A stretch of DNA of 46,980 bases from the NCBI GenBank assembly GCA_018240405.1, contig JAFEFW010000623.1:1-46980 (forward strand), read 5' to 3'. This document shows positions 1-9,571 of the stretch, piece after piece (the first letter of the stretch is position 1; the number at the start of each line of letters is the position of its first letter). The notes under the pieces were generated by a model. That model saw only the letters and a list, made by a program, of their open reading frames with translations, ran no database searches and was not told the DNA's origin. This DNA comes from Pseudomonadota bacterium. GTDB taxonomy: Bacteria; Pseudomonadota; Alphaproteobacteria; Acetobacterales; Acetobacteraceae. The position numbers and the translations under genes were made by a program.

Positions 1-1482
1 GTGGATGGCCTGACCAACAGCGGTGTGGTCACGCTCTCCGGTACCGCCGAGGCCAACAGCACCATCACCGTGTCCGACAACGGCACCGTCGTCGGCACTG
101 CCACAGCCAATGGCAGCGGCGCCTGGAGCCTGACCGGCATCAACCTGATCAACGGCAACAACACCCTGACCGCCAAGGCCACCGATGCGTCCGGCAACAC
201 CGGCGCGGCATCCGGCACCTTTGTCGCCACGCTGGATGCAGGCGCCCCAGCGGCGCCGTCACTGACCGGTATATCCCCTGATACCGGTTCCTCAAGCACG
301 GACGGCCTGACCAATAGCGGCATTGTCAGTCTCTCCGGCACCGCCGAGGCCGATAGTACCGTCACCGTCTATAATAACGGCACGATCGTCGGCACCACCA
401 CTGTCGACGCCGGCGGGGCGTGGACCTTGGCTGGAATCGACCTGGTTAACGGCGGCAACACCCTCACTGCCCGGGCGACCGATTCAGCCGGCAATCCGGG
501 TGCACTATCTGCTGGCTTCACCGCGACGTTGGACTCGACGCCGCCGGCGGCTCCGGTGATTGCGGCGCTGACGAGCGATGTCGCTCTGCTGCCCGGTATA
601 GTGCCAAATGGCAGCACAACACCAGACAACGACCTGACGGCGACAGTCAGCCTCGTCAACACGAATGCCAAGGTCGGCGATGTTATCCAACTCTTCAACG
701 GCTCGGGTACAGGGGCACCTGTCGGTGCTGCCTATACGCTTACCGCGCCGGACATCGCGGCAGGCTCTGTCATCCTGCAGACCGGTCCGCTTGTCGATCA
801 TACGACCTATAGCCTGACAGCGCGTCTAACAGACCCGGCCGACAACCAGAGCGTTGCCTCCCCCGCCTATTCGGCCTTTGTCGACACTGATCTCTTGTGC
901 TTCCTGGCCGGCACGCTGGTGATGACCCCAGAGGGCAGCAGGCCGGTGGAAACGCTGCGGCGCGGTGATTTGGTTATCACCGCCGAAGGCCATGCCATAC
1001 CTGTGCGCTGGCTCGGTCGGCAGACCGTCTCCACACGGTTTGGTGACCCGTTGCGGGTGATGCCGATCCGTATCAGGGCCGGTGCGCTGGGCGACGCTCT
1101 GCCGGAACGGGACCTATGGCTATCGCCGGACCACGCGGTGCTGGTGGACGACATTCTCATCCACGCCGGCGCTCTGGTGAACGGGCTGTCGATCATGCGC
1201 GACGACAGCAGCGCGCCGACCATCATCTATTATCATGTCGAACTAGCGACCCATCAGCTTATCCTGGCCGAAGGGATTTCGGCGGAAACCTTCATCGACA
1301 ACGTTGACCGCATGGCGTTCGACAATTGGGAAGAACACGATGCCGCCGATCAGGAGTCGGCGCCCATAACGGAAATGGATCTGCCTCGGGCGAAGTCGCA
1401 CCGGCAGGTGCCACGCCGTGTTCGTGAACGGCTGCTGGCGCGGGCACGCGAGCTGTTTGGCCCGCTCACCGAGGCGGCCTGA
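1..1482 (+). CDS. Ig-like-repeat surface protein with C-terminal Hint domain (5' partial)
   Basis: The frame is open from the first base, so the true start lies outside the window. The visible 493 residues begin with two near-identical Ig-like repeats of 99 aa (about residues 2–100 and 101–199, each starting DGLTNSG). A divergent third Ig-like segment follows (about 180–295). A Hint (hedgehog/intein) domain starts at Cys300 (CFLAGTLV) and carries the B-block-like SPDHAVL at about 376–382. The tail of about 60 residues is charged. Repeats of this kind are known from large secreted bacterial adhesins, and C-terminal Hint_2 domains are common on secreted proteins of Acetobacteraceae and Rhodobacterales. 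I infer a cell-surface or secreted protein whose Hint module may self-cleave. The end lacks an intein-type His-Asn terminus, so full splicing is unlikely. Exact function is unknown. Confidence 0.8.
   Translation: MDGLTNSGVVTLSGTAEANSTITVSDNGTVVGTATANGSGAWSLTGINLINGNNTLTAKATDASGNTGAASGTFVATLDAGAPAAPSLTGISPDTGSSSTDGLTNSGIVSLSGTAEADSTVTVYNNGTIVGTTTVDAGGAWTLAGIDLVNGGNTLTARATDSAGNPGALSAGFTATLDSTPPAAPVIAALTSDVALLPGIVPNGSTTPDNDLTATVSLVNTNAKVGDVIQLFNGSGTGAPVGAAYTLTAPDIAAGSVILQTGPLVDHTTYSLTARLTDPADNQSVASPAYSAFVDTDLLCFLAGTLVMTPEGSRPVETLRRGDLVITAEGHAIPVRWLGRQTVSTRFGDPLRVMPIRIRAGALGDALPERDLWLSPDHAVLVDDILIHAGALVNGLSIMRDDSSAPTIIYYHVELATHQLILAEGISAETFIDNVDRMAFDNWEEHDAADQESAPITEMDLPRAKSHRQVPRRVRERLLARARELFGPLTEAA
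4..597 (+). repeat. Two tandem 297-bp units encoding 99-aa Ig-like domains
   Basis: Bases 1–297 and 298–594 are strongly similar copies: both encode DGLTNSG(V/I)V, SGTAEA(N/D)ST, NG(T)(V/I)VGT and NTLTA(K/R)ATD at equivalent positions. The in-frame 297-bp period suggests duplication within the gene. More copies probably lie upstream of the window. Confidence 0.85.
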
Positions 1483-1715
1483 CCACCCGCGGATCGGCGG
1501 GACCGATACACGAGGGACCCGCCCCCTGTCAGGTGCGGCGGGCACAGCCCACGCCGGTGATCGCAAGTCGTTGGCGCGGAAGTGCCTCTATGGCATCGCA
1601 TGCTGCTGGCAGTGTGGCGCGGACTTCGTGCGATCGTGGTGGCTGTATGCCGATCGTGCCTACTCTGGTGTCGGCGGTCTTGCACACGCGACTGTTGCGA
1701 TCTCGGTCGAATATC

Positions 1716-4535
1716 TCACGGGACGCTGGCCGTCAGATCAGCCTCGAGGAAGGCGCGTGTCTGTGCCACCGCCTCCGCGAGGCCCACGCGCCGGATTTTA
1801 ACGCCGGGCGGAAAGGCTGATAGCAGACGCGTCGGCGTTCGCGGGTCCAGCAGGACGAAGACCCCCTTATCCGACGCCCGCCGGATCAGCCGGCCAAATG
1901 CCTGGCGCAGGCGCAGGCGCACGATCCGGTCGTCGTAGCCGCGCGGGTCGCCGCCTGACAGATGAACCCGCCGCTCCCGATGCAGGATGTCGGGACGAGG
2001 CCACGGCGTGCGCTCGAACACCACCAGGCGAAGTGCCTTGCCGGGCACGTCCACGCCATCGCGCATGGCGTCGGTGCCGAGCAGGCAGCTTTCCTCCTCG
2101 GCGCGAAAGATGTCGACCAGGGTGGCGTTGCCCATGGCGTCAACGTGCTGGGCGTATAGCGGAATGCCCGCGGCTTCGAGATCGCCGGCGATGCGCTGGT
2201 GCACGGCGCGCAGGCGGCTGATCGCGGTGAACAGGCCAAGCCCACCCCCGCCGGACGCTTGAAACAGGGCGCGATAGGCAGAGGCCAACTGCTCGACATT
2301 GCCGGGTGTCACGTCACTGACGACGAAGGCCCGGGTCTGCGACGCATAGTCGAATGGCGAGGCAACGGCCACGCGTAGGGCGGGGGAGGGAAGGTGTGGC
2401 GCACCCACCCGTGCCTCGGCGGCGACCCAGGCCGCTTCGGGGTCGTTGTCGCCGGAGTCGCGCAGTGTGGCGGAGGTGACCAACAGCCCCTGCGACGGTG
2501 CGGCCAACGTCGTGGCGAATGGAATCGTCGGGTCGAGCCAGTGCCGGTGCAATCCGACATCGACATCGCGCAATCCGTCGCGGCGGTCGAGGCGGAGGAA
2601 CAGGACGTGGCCCGGTCGCTCGCCCGGCTGGTCTTCCGCCTCGGTCAAGCGCCAGAGCATTGTCTGCCAGGCCTGCAGCGGGTTCAGCGCCCTGCGTGTC
2701 AGCGAGCGGCCGATGGCCTCAATGCGGTTGCGGGTCGCTTCGTCCATATCTTCGGCTTCATCGACGACACGTGCGAGCAGGCGTTCGCGCAGTGTGGCAA
2801 GCGGTTCGGCGATGCGTGCCAGTGCCCGCGCCAGCCGGTCGGCGGCCTCGGCCAGCTCCTCATTGACCGGAAAGACGTCGCACTCCAGCCCGCTGGACGG
2901 GGTTCGCGCATCGGCGCCGGCGGTGCGGGCGAGGATCTGGCGGTGCACGAGGCGCAGGAAGGCTTCGGTCGGATTGGGCCGGGACGGCTCGACTCCGTCG
3001 AGATCCGGGGTTGCCTCGTGCAGGCGGCTGGACCAATCGGCCGGCGGCAAGGCGGCGGCAGCTTGTAGTGCGGCATCCAGCGGCGCCGCCAGGAGCGGCC
3101 GGTCGGCGACCAGTTCCTCCACCCGCTTGCGCAGACCGCGGGCCCTGGAGCGGCCGCCTTCAGAGCCGCGCAGCCAGCGCCGCAACTCCGCCGTTTCCAG
3201 CCCCGACAAAGCAGCCGCGAAGGCGCTGTCGGCGGCGTCGAAGACGTGGTGGCCTTCGTCGAAAACGTAGCGGCCGGGCACGATGCTGTCGTCCAAGCCG
3301 CCCCAGGCCGCCTGCGTCATGACCAGCGCATGGTTGGCCACGACCAACTGTGCGGTGCGGGATCGGCGGATCGTGTGCTCGACAAAGCAGCGGCGCCAGT
3401 GCGGACAGCCGGCGTGGATGCACTCGCCACGGCGGTCAGCCAGCGTGCTGATCAGGCCGCCGCCGTGCAGTTCAGGCAGCCAGCCCGGCAGGTCGCCGGC
3501 CTGCAGATCGCCGTCATCCGTCACCATCGCCCAGCGTGCGAGCAGGCCGAGGGGCACCACCTGCTGGTTCATGAAGCCGCTGGTGGCGTTGTTGACGGCG
3601 TCTTCCATATTAAGCAGGCACAAATAGTTTTCGCGACCCTTTCGGACCACCACGCGCTGGCGGCGCTCCGTCGGGTCCGGAAACAGCCGTTCCAGCTCGC
3701 CGTCGATCTGGCGCTGCAGGTGGCGGGTGAAGGTGCTGATCCAGACGGCACCCTTGTTCTTCTCCGCCCAGACGCTGGCCGGGGCGAGGTAGCCGACCGT
3801 CTTGCCGGTGCCGGTGCCGGCTTCCACCAGCACCATGTGCGGATCGCCGCGAACCTCGCGTGGCGCAAAGGCGGCGGTGGCGGCGCCGGCGTAGTCGCTC
3901 TGGCCAGGACGCTGCTCCGATCCCGGACCCAGCATGACGGCCAGCCGGGCGCGGGCTTCGGCTTCGGAGACGGGTTGGCTGGACGGTGGCGGCTGCGGGG
4001 CCACGTCCTCCCATTCCGGCAGCTTCTTCCAGACCTTCAGCGGCTCGTTCGTGCCGGCGGCGTCGGGCTGCCCGAGCGCATGGATGACATAGCCGCCCCA
4101 GCCCCAGCCGGCCTTCAGCATCCGGGCTGCGAGTGCCGCGGCGTCGCGATTGAGCAGTGTGCTGCGCGCTTGCGCCAGTTCGTTCAGCAGGTGGGCGGTG
4201 AGGTCGGGCAGGCGCGTTACTTCGGCTTCCAGGCCGACCGGAGGGTGGTCGTCCTCTAGGGCCATCGCAAGCCCCCGTGGCGTTGGTGCCGCGGTCTGGG
4301 CCGGGCGGACGAAGGCAAAGAGTTCCAGCAGGTCGAACGCGGGCCCGGGACGCATCCCGAGGCGGCGGAACGTGGCGGCCGCGTGGACCAGGATCGGCGG
4401 GGGCAGGGTGCGCAGACGCGCGGCGGCTTCCTCGGTCGGCAGCACCAGCACTTCGCCATCCGGGGTCAGGATGGCGGCCCGGCCGTGGCCGGCGACGACC
4501 GATGGCGCGTCGGGCAGCGCGATGGTGGCGTTCAC
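1716..4535 (-). CDS. DinG/Rad3-type Fe-S DNA helicase
   Basis: Superfamily 2 helicase of the DinG/XPD group, expected to unwind DNA with ATP. With the GTG start at 4535 it is 939 aa. Walker A is EAGTGTGKT (about 238–246). Four cysteines suited to an Fe-S cluster lie at about 306, 372, 377 and 383 (spacing C-x4-C-x5-C for the last three). The DEGH box is at about 426–429, and a QAFGRLIRR motif VI lies near the C-terminus. The roughly 235 residues before Walker A are not a recognisable intact exonuclease domain, though FDLLELFAFV hints at a degenerate module seen in alphaproteobacterial relatives. The frame stays open upstream to 4694, but that would overlap lipB. GTG 4535 lies 10 nt after the lipB stop and fits an operon. 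The true start is uncertain. Confidence 0.85.
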   Translation of the reverse strand: MNATIALPDAPSVVAGHGRAAILTPDGEVLVLPTEEAAARLRTLPPPILVHAAATFRRLGMRPGPAFDLLELFAFVRPAQTAAPTPRGLAMALEDDHPPVGLEAEVTRLPDLTAHLLNELAQARSTLLNRDAAALAARMLKAGWGWGGYVIHALGQPDAAGTNEPLKVWKKLPEWEDVAPQPPPSSQPVSEAEARARLAVMLGPGSEQRPGQSDYAGAATAAFAPREVRGDPHMVLVEAGTGTGKTVGYLAPASVWAEKNKGAVWISTFTRHLQRQIDGELERLFPDPTERRQRVVVRKGRENYLCLLNMEDAVNNATSGFMNQQVVPLGLLARWAMVTDDGDLQAGDLPGWLPELHGGGLISTLADRRGECIHAGCPHWRRCFVEHTIRRSRTAQLVVANHALVMTQAAWGGLDDSIVPGRYVFDEGHHVFDAADSAFAAALSGLETAELRRWLRGSEGGRSRARGLRKRVEELVADRPLLAAPLDAALQAAAALPPADWSSRLHEATPDLDGVEPSRPNPTEAFLRLVHRQILARTAGADARTPSSGLECDVFPVNEELAEAADRLARALARIAEPLATLRERLLARVVDEAEDMDEATRNRIEAIGRSLTRRALNPLQAWQTMLWRLTEAEDQPGERPGHVLFLRLDRRDGLRDVDVGLHRHWLDPTIPFATTLAAPSQGLLVTSATLRDSGDNDPEAAWVAAEARVGAPHLPSPALRVAVASPFDYASQTRAFVVSDVTPGNVEQLASAYRALFQASGGGGLGLFTAISRLRAVHQRIAGDLEAAGIPLYAQHVDAMGNATLVDIFRAEEESCLLGTDAMRDGVDVPGKALRLVVFERTPWPRPDILHRERRVHLSGGDPRGYDDRIVRLRLRQAFGRLIRRASDKGVFVLLDPRTPTRLLSAFPPGVKIRRVGLAEAVAQTRAFLEADLTASVP

Positions 4536-4545
4536 CCGATGCTGG

Positions 4546-5298
4546 TTAGCGCGAATCGGCCGGGGAGTCAGCTTGCGCGCCGCAATATGATGGGGCGTCC
4601 GCGCCGAAGACCTCGTCCCACGCTGCGCGTAACGCGATGTCGGCATCGTGCATGGTCGCTGGGATGCCAAGGGCGGCGAGGCTGGTAACACCATACCCTG
4701 GCAGCCCGCACGGCACGATGCCGCCGAAATGCGCCAGATTCGGTTCCACGTTCAGCGCCACGCCGTGCCAGCTGACCCAGCGCGTGACGCGGACGCCGAT
4801 CGCAGCGATCTTTTCGTCGCGACCCGTGGCGGGGTTGGCCACCCAGATGCCGACGCGGCCCTCGCGCCGCTCGCCACGGACGTTGAAGCGGTCGAGGGTT
4901 TGGATCAGCCACTCCTCCAGGCCGTTAACGTAGCAACGCACGTCGCGCTCCGGCACGCGGCCGTGCCGGCGGTTGAGGTCGAGCATGACATAGGCGGTGC
5001 GCTGGCCGGGTCCGTGGTAGGTCCACTGCCCGCCGCGGCCGGTTTTGAAGGCCGGGAACCGGGTAGGGTCGGTCAGTTCCTCGGGCTTCGCCGAGGTGCC
5101 GGCGGTGTAGAGCGGCGGGTGCTCCACCAGCCAGACAAGTTCGGGGGACGTGCCGGCCTGGATGGCGGCGACGCGCTGCTGCATCCGCTCTAGCGCGGCG
5201 AGGTACTGGGTCAGGCCTTCCTCGATAAGCCACTCTGGCAGCGAGTCGGAGGCCGTGGATTGTGTGCGCATAGAGGTCATTGAACCGGTCTCATTCAT
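4546..5298 (-). CDS. lipB: Octanoyl-[acyl-carrier-protein]:protein octanoyltransferase LipB
   Basis: Transfers octanoyl from ACP to lipoyl domains, the first step of endogenous lipoate synthesis in the cytoplasm. The family's signature blocks are present: [13 protein letters not shown] (about 57–69), [13 protein letters not shown] (about 87–99), the catalytic Lys163 in KIAAIGVRV, and the acyl-accepting Cys197 in [10 protein letters not shown]. The 250 aa are slightly longer than typical. The first 20 residues are not conserved, and in-frame ATGs at 5280 and 5271 are alternative starts. The start faces the tRNA-Leu gene only 26 nt away, so the two promoters must overlap the neighbouring gene or lipB must start later. 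The helicase gene follows within about 10 nt and is probably cotranscribed. Confidence 0.95.
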   Translation of the reverse strand: MNETGSMTSMRTQSTASDSLPEWLIEEGLTQYLAALERMQQRVAAIQAGTSPELVWLVEHPPLYTAGTSAKPEELTDPTRFPAFKTGRGGQWTYHGPGQRTAYVMLDLNRRHGRVPERDVRCYVNGLEEWLIQTLDRFNVRGERREGRVGIWVANPATGRDEKIAAIGVRVTRWVSWHGVALNVEPNLAHFGGIVPCGLPGYGVTSLAALGIPATMHDADIALRAAWDEVFGADAPSYCGAQADSPADSR

Positions 5299-5324
5299 CC
5301 GCTATACCCCGCCGCCTGCCCGAT

Positions 5325-5410
5325 GCGGTCGTGGCGGAATGGTAGACGCGCAAGCTTGAGGTGCTTGTGGGGGAAACCTCGTGGAAGTTCGAGTCTTCTC
5401 GACCGCACCA
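5325..5410 (+). tRNA. tRNA-Leu (anticodon GAG)
   Basis: Type II tRNA. The acceptor stem GCGGTCG (5325–5331) pairs with CGACCGC (5400–5406), followed by encoded ACCA (5407–5410). The anticodon stem CAAGC/GCTTG encloses the loop TTGAGGT, with GAG at 5358–5360 reading CUC and CUU. The variable arm is long, as in leucine tRNAs. The T arm is GGAAG-TTCGAGT-CTTCT. No integrated element is visible at the 3' end. Confidence 0.96.
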
Positions 5411-5572
5411 GACAGCAGCGACGGCCCAGCAGAAGTGGTAGATCAGTTCTGACCGTGACGGGGTCAATAGCGCTGCTGAACGCGTTCGTGTTGCTCCAAC
5501 GATAGGCCAGAATTGGTGGCCGTCCTTCAGGCGCGCGCGCGAATGGGGCGTGGAACCGACGCCGGCCAACCG

Positions 5573-7264
5573 CTAGCCGCCGTTCCAGGCCCGCTCCGCC
5601 AGTGCCGCCGCTACCTCCACGAACACCCCGCCCCAATCTCCCCGCTGCGTCTGCCTGAACAGCCGCAGCGTCGGATACCACGGCGTGGTCGTCCCCGATC
5701 GTCCCCATCGCCAATCGGCGACGTGTTTCAGCACCACCCACGCCGGCCGACCGAGCGCACCGGCGACATGCGCCACTACGGTGTCGGTGGTGATTACCAG
5801 GTCCAGATTGGCGATCATCGCCGCGAGCACGGGAAACGGCCGCAACCCGTTGTCCGAGGTGTCGGCATAGTGCTCCACGGCCATGCCCGGCGGCAGGGCG
5901 TCCAGTTGCTCCACCCCGGCGCCGGTTTGCAGGCTGACCAGGCGCACTCCCGGCACCCGCGCCAGCGGTGCGAACACCGCCAGCGGGAACCCGCGATCCA
6001 GCTCCGCCCGCGCCGGATGGCCCTGCCAGCAGATGCCAACTTTCAGGGCCTTGCCAGCCAGTTTGTGACGCCAGGCCTCTGCCAAAGCGGGATCGGCGTG
6101 CAGATACGGCGCCGATGCCGGCACCGTCTCGAGCGCCGTGCCGAAAGCGAGCGGCAGGCTGAGCAGCGGACAGTGCAGGTCGGTCCGCGGCAGCGCCGGA
6201 CCATCCTCGACCACCGTGATCTCCCGATGCAGCGAAGCCAACAACGTCCGCAGCGGCGGTTGCGCCGCCAGCACCACCCGTGCGCCCTGCTGCCGGGCCA
6301 GTAAGGCGTAGCGGCTGAGCTGCACCATGTCGCCGAGGTAAAGTTCCGGGTGGATTAGCAGCGAGCGCTCTGACAGGGAACTCTCGCCCAGCCACAGCTT
6401 CGATGCCAGTCTTCGCGGCTGTACGGCGCTGGAACGACGGTGGCGCCACTCGTGCTCGCGAAATCCCTCCGGATAGCGCCCGGACAGCAGCAGGGTCAGG
6501 GAACGCCCGAAATGCGCCTCTGCCAGGTCTGGCTGCAACGCGAGAGCCTTGTCGAAGCTGTCGCCGGCCTCCTCGAGACGGCCCAGTTCGTGCAGCGCGT
6601 CGCCACGATTGCACCATGCCTCTGCCAGATCCGGCTGCAGCGCGACCGCGCGGTTGAAGCTCGCCAGTGCCTGATCCGGCTGACGCAAGCGGGTAAAGAC
6701 CAGGCCGCGATTGCAATGAGCCGGCGCGAAGTCAGGCTGCAAGGCGACGACGCGATCAAAATCGGCGAGTGCCGCGGTCGGGCGGCCCAGGCTGCTGTGG
6801 AGAAGCCCGCGGTTGTTCAAGGCCTCGACATCCCCTGGGCGAAGTGCAAGGGCACGGTCGAAACTGTCCAGCGCATCCCTGGCGTGGCCGAGTTGCTTCA
6901 GGACGACACCGCGATTGTACCAGGCGTCGACGAATTCCGGTTGACGTTGCAGAGCCGCATCGTACTGCGCCAGCGCCTCCCGCGGCCGCTTCAGCGCCGC
7001 CAGGCAGATGCCGAGATTCAGGTAGGCCGGCGGGAAATCAGGATTCAGCCGGATCGAACGCGCCAGCAGATCCGCGCCACGCTGCAGTTTCTGTGTAGAT
7101 ATCGACACAAGACCGAGGAGATAGAGCGCCGCCGCATGCTGGGGGTTCTGTTGCAGGACGGCACGGTAGCGCTTCTCAGCCTCAGCCAAGTGGCCGGCTT
7201 CGTGCAACTGCATTGCTGAAGCAAGCAACGCCTCCGTCTTCAGCCTATTTCCAGGCGTGGCCAT
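5573..7264 (-). CDS. TPR-repeat protein with glycosyltransferase-9-like C-terminal domain
   Basis: 563 aa. The N-terminal half (about 10–275) is a run of roughly seven 34-residue tetratricopeptide repeats, such as YLNLGICLAALKRPREALAQ and WYNRGVVLKQLGHARDALDS, ending in GRYPEGFREHEWR. The C-terminal half (about 300–555) resembles the heptosyltransferase/GT-B-like domain often fused to TPRs. It has KVGICWQGHP, the NLDLVITTDTVVAHVAGALG block and DWRW…PWYPTLRLFRQ. No signal peptide or membrane helix is evident, so a cytoplasmic protein is expected. Proteins of this architecture are linked to surface-polysaccharide or protein glycosylation, but the substrate cannot be told. A related C-terminus is encoded at 45967–46980. 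The gene starts 19 nt after the antiporter stop and may be cotranscribed with it. Confidence 0.85.
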   Translation of the reverse strand: MATPGNRLKTEALLASAMQLHEAGHLAEAEKRYRAVLQQNPQHAAALYLLGLVSISTQKLQRGADLLARSIRLNPDFPPAYLNLGICLAALKRPREALAQYDAALQRQPEFVDAWYNRGVVLKQLGHARDALDSFDRALALRPGDVEALNNRGLLHSSLGRPTAALADFDRVVALQPDFAPAHCNRGLVFTRLRQPDQALASFNRAVALQPDLAEAWCNRGDALHELGRLEEAGDSFDKALALQPDLAEAHFGRSLTLLLSGRYPEGFREHEWRHRRSSAVQPRRLASKLWLGESSLSERSLLIHPELYLGDMVQLSRYALLARQQGARVVLAAQPPLRTLLASLHREITVVEDGPALPRTDLHCPLLSLPLAFGTALETVPASAPYLHADPALAEAWRHKLAGKALKVGICWQGHPARAELDRGFPLAVFAPLARVPGVRLVSLQTGAGVEQLDALPPGMAVEHYADTSDNGLRPFPVLAAMIANLDLVITTDTVVAHVAGALGRPAWVVLKHVADWRWGRSGTTTPWYPTLRLFRQTQRGDWGGVFVEVAAALAERAWNGG

Positions 7265-7283
7265 GATATGTGCCCATCAGCCG

Positions 7284-8582
7284 TCAGTGCCGCTTCGTAT
7301 CAGTTGGTGCTGCGTCGCCGGCATGATCCTCGTGGTACAGCGCAGTGATCAGGCGGGGCAGGGTCAGCCCCTGCACGACGGTGGTGAAGATCACGACACA
7401 GAAACAGATTGCCAGCAGCAGGTCGCGATACGGCGACGGCGGAACGCTAAGCGCCAGCGCGATAGAAATGCCGCCGCGCAGTCCCGCCCAGGTCAGAACG
7501 CAAATGCTGCGGCCGACATGCGGCACCCGCAGGTTGAGCAGCAGCACCGGTAGCCCGACGCTGATCAGCCGGCACAGCAGCGCCATCGGCACCGCGGCAA
7601 GAACGACCGCGAGCGCAATCCAACTAGGCTCAAGCGCGAGAACGACAAAGCCGATCACGACGTAGAGCATCGTGTTCAGCAACTCATCCACCAACGACCA
7701 GAGGGTCGAGAGGTTGGCGCGGAATCGTACGGCATCGGCGCCGCTCAATTCGTTCAGCTTATAGCTGAACATCAAGCCGGCGGCGACCACGGCAATCGGA
7801 CCGGAGAAGCCTAGCGCGATGGCTCCGCGGTATGTGCACAGTACCAGCGCCAGTGAAATCATCAGCGCCACATTCGTCTCGGCGGTCAGCCGCACGGCGC
7901 GGCAGGTCAGGTAGCCGGCTACGACACCGAGTATGGCGCCGCCAACGCCTTCGAACAGGATTGCCTCCAGCAGGTGACCGCGGCCAAGCATCTCGGTATC
8001 CCCGTTGGCGATGGCCAGGGCCGCGGTGAACAGCACGACGGCGGCGCCATCGTTGAACAGGCTCTCGCCGGAGATGACGGCATGCAGTCGTGGCGGCAGA
8101 TGCACCTTCGACAGCAGCCCTTCGACGGCGACGGCGTCGGTGGGTGCCAGGATGGCGCCGATGACGAGGCACCACCCGAGCGGAACCGGTGCGCCGATCG
8201 CCTGCAATACAAGCCAGATGCCAATTGCGAACAGGCCCGCAGCCAAAATGACTCCGGCGGTTGCCAGCGCGAGGACTGTCCAGGCCCTGTTGCGTAGCAT
8301 GTGCAGGTCCACGCCCAGAGCACTCGCGAACAGCAGCAGCGCGAGCAAAGCGTTGAGGAGAATTTCGGGCCAGACCGAACCGAGCATACGGCTACGCAGT
8401 CTTTCGCGGAGTTCTGCCTGGCTTATCAGCGTGTCCGAAACGATGATCGCGCCGGCCACCAGCATCGCGCCGAGCAGGAGCGCGACGGGGCGGGGCAGGC
8501 ATAGCGTCCGGTCGTTGATGACGATCACAGCCACCGCGATCAGGAGCATGATCGCTATCAGGTCCGCCGTGGAGACGATCAC
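7284..8582 (-). CDS. CPA1-family Na+/H+ antiporter (NhaP-like)
   Basis: Inner-membrane cation/proton exchanger, probably for pH and sodium homeostasis. With the GTG start at 8582 it has 432 aa and about 12 hydrophobic helices. CPA1 hallmarks are LAPTDAVAV (about 145–153), where the Asp is the ion-binding carboxylate, and SGESLFNDGAAVVLF (about 171–185). The frame extends upstream to 8768, but that stretch is polar, basic and non-conserved. A GGAG lies 7 nt before GTG 8582, which places the first membrane helix at the N-terminus as expected. The substrate ion (Na+ or K+) cannot be decided from sequence. Confidence 0.9.
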   Translation of the reverse strand: MIVSTADLIAIMLLIAVAVIVINDRTLCLPRPVALLLGAMLVAGAIIVSDTLISQAELRERLRSRMLGSVWPEILLNALLALLLFASALGVDLHMLRNRAWTVLALATAGVILAAGLFAIGIWLVLQAIGAPVPLGWCLVIGAILAPTDAVAVEGLLSKVHLPPRLHAVISGESLFNDGAAVVLFTAALAIANGDTEMLGRGHLLEAILFEGVGGAILGVVAGYLTCRAVRLTAETNVALMISLALVLCTYRGAIALGFSGPIAVVAAGLMFSYKLNELSGADAVRFRANLSTLWSLVDELLNTMLYVVIGFVVLALEPSWIALAVVLAAVPMALLCRLISVGLPVLLLNLRVPHVGRSICVLTWAGLRGGISIALALSVPPSPYRDLLLAICFCVVIFTTVVQGLTLPRLITALYHEDHAGDAAPTDTKRH

Positions 8583-8731
8583 TCCCGCGCTCCGACGGCC
8601 CGGCGATGCAAGAGTGCGCACAGCGCGAACCCTAAATGAGCGGTGCCTGGCATTCCTGGACCTTACGGTGCTTGTTCCGCTCGGCCAATCAGCAATCGGG
8701 GTGGGAGAGCTCGCGCCGCCGCAGGGTGCAA

Positions 8732-8746
8732 CGCCAAGGCTTGGCG
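8732..8746. promoter_or_regulatory. 15-bp perfect palindrome, possible operator
   Basis: CGCCAAG-G-CTTGGCG has two 7-bp half-sites about a single central base. It lies about 150 nt upstream of the antiporter GTG, where a repressor or activator site could sit. No regulator is known for it, and in GC-rich DNA a chance palindrome is possible. Confidence 0.25.
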
Positions 8747-8829
8747 GTGCCCGGAGGACATCACACAAAGCCTTCGCTTCACCAGCTGTCGCCGATCCTG
8801 CTCATCGCGCGCGCTGCATCCCCACGCAA

Positions 8830-8848
8830 CCCGCCGACTTTCGGCGGG
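8830..8848 (-). terminator. Hairpin after scoAB, probable terminator
   Basis: A perfect 8-bp stem CCCGCCGA/TCGGCGGG has a 3-nt loop and lies 48 nt beyond the scoB stop on the minus strand. The downstream tract has only two Ts, so termination may be weak or Rho-assisted. Confidence 0.5.
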
Positions 8849-8895
8849 CCCTGAACCCAAGCGGTACGAGTGCCTATGGTCGTGCGCGGATCAAG

Positions 8896-9558
<663 letters not shown>

Positions 9559-9571
9559 GATGTGGCCTCCT

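Larger units (their letters stand above)
8583..8895. other. Intergenic region between the antiporter start and the scoB end
   Basis: These 313 nt carry no supported gene. They should hold the minus-strand antiporter promoter. A 15-bp palindrome (CGCCAAG-G-CTTGGCG, 8732–8746) and the scoB-side hairpin (8830–8848) are the only ordered structures I can see. Confidence 0.5.

Noticed and set aside
3246-4259. 337-codon plus-strand frame inside the helicase gene
   Set aside because: Antisense shadow of the DinG-type helicase, with no family signature.
5325-5572. tRNA-Leu 3' end as an integration (att) site
   Set aside because: No integrase gene and no repeat of the tRNA 3' end was noticed in the window; neighbouring genes look chromosomal.
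5295-6716. 473-codon minus-strand frame overlapping the TPR gene and the tRNA
   Set aside because: Same strand but another frame of the TPR/glycosyltransferase gene; composition is Gly/Arg/Ala noise and it crosses the tRNA antisense.
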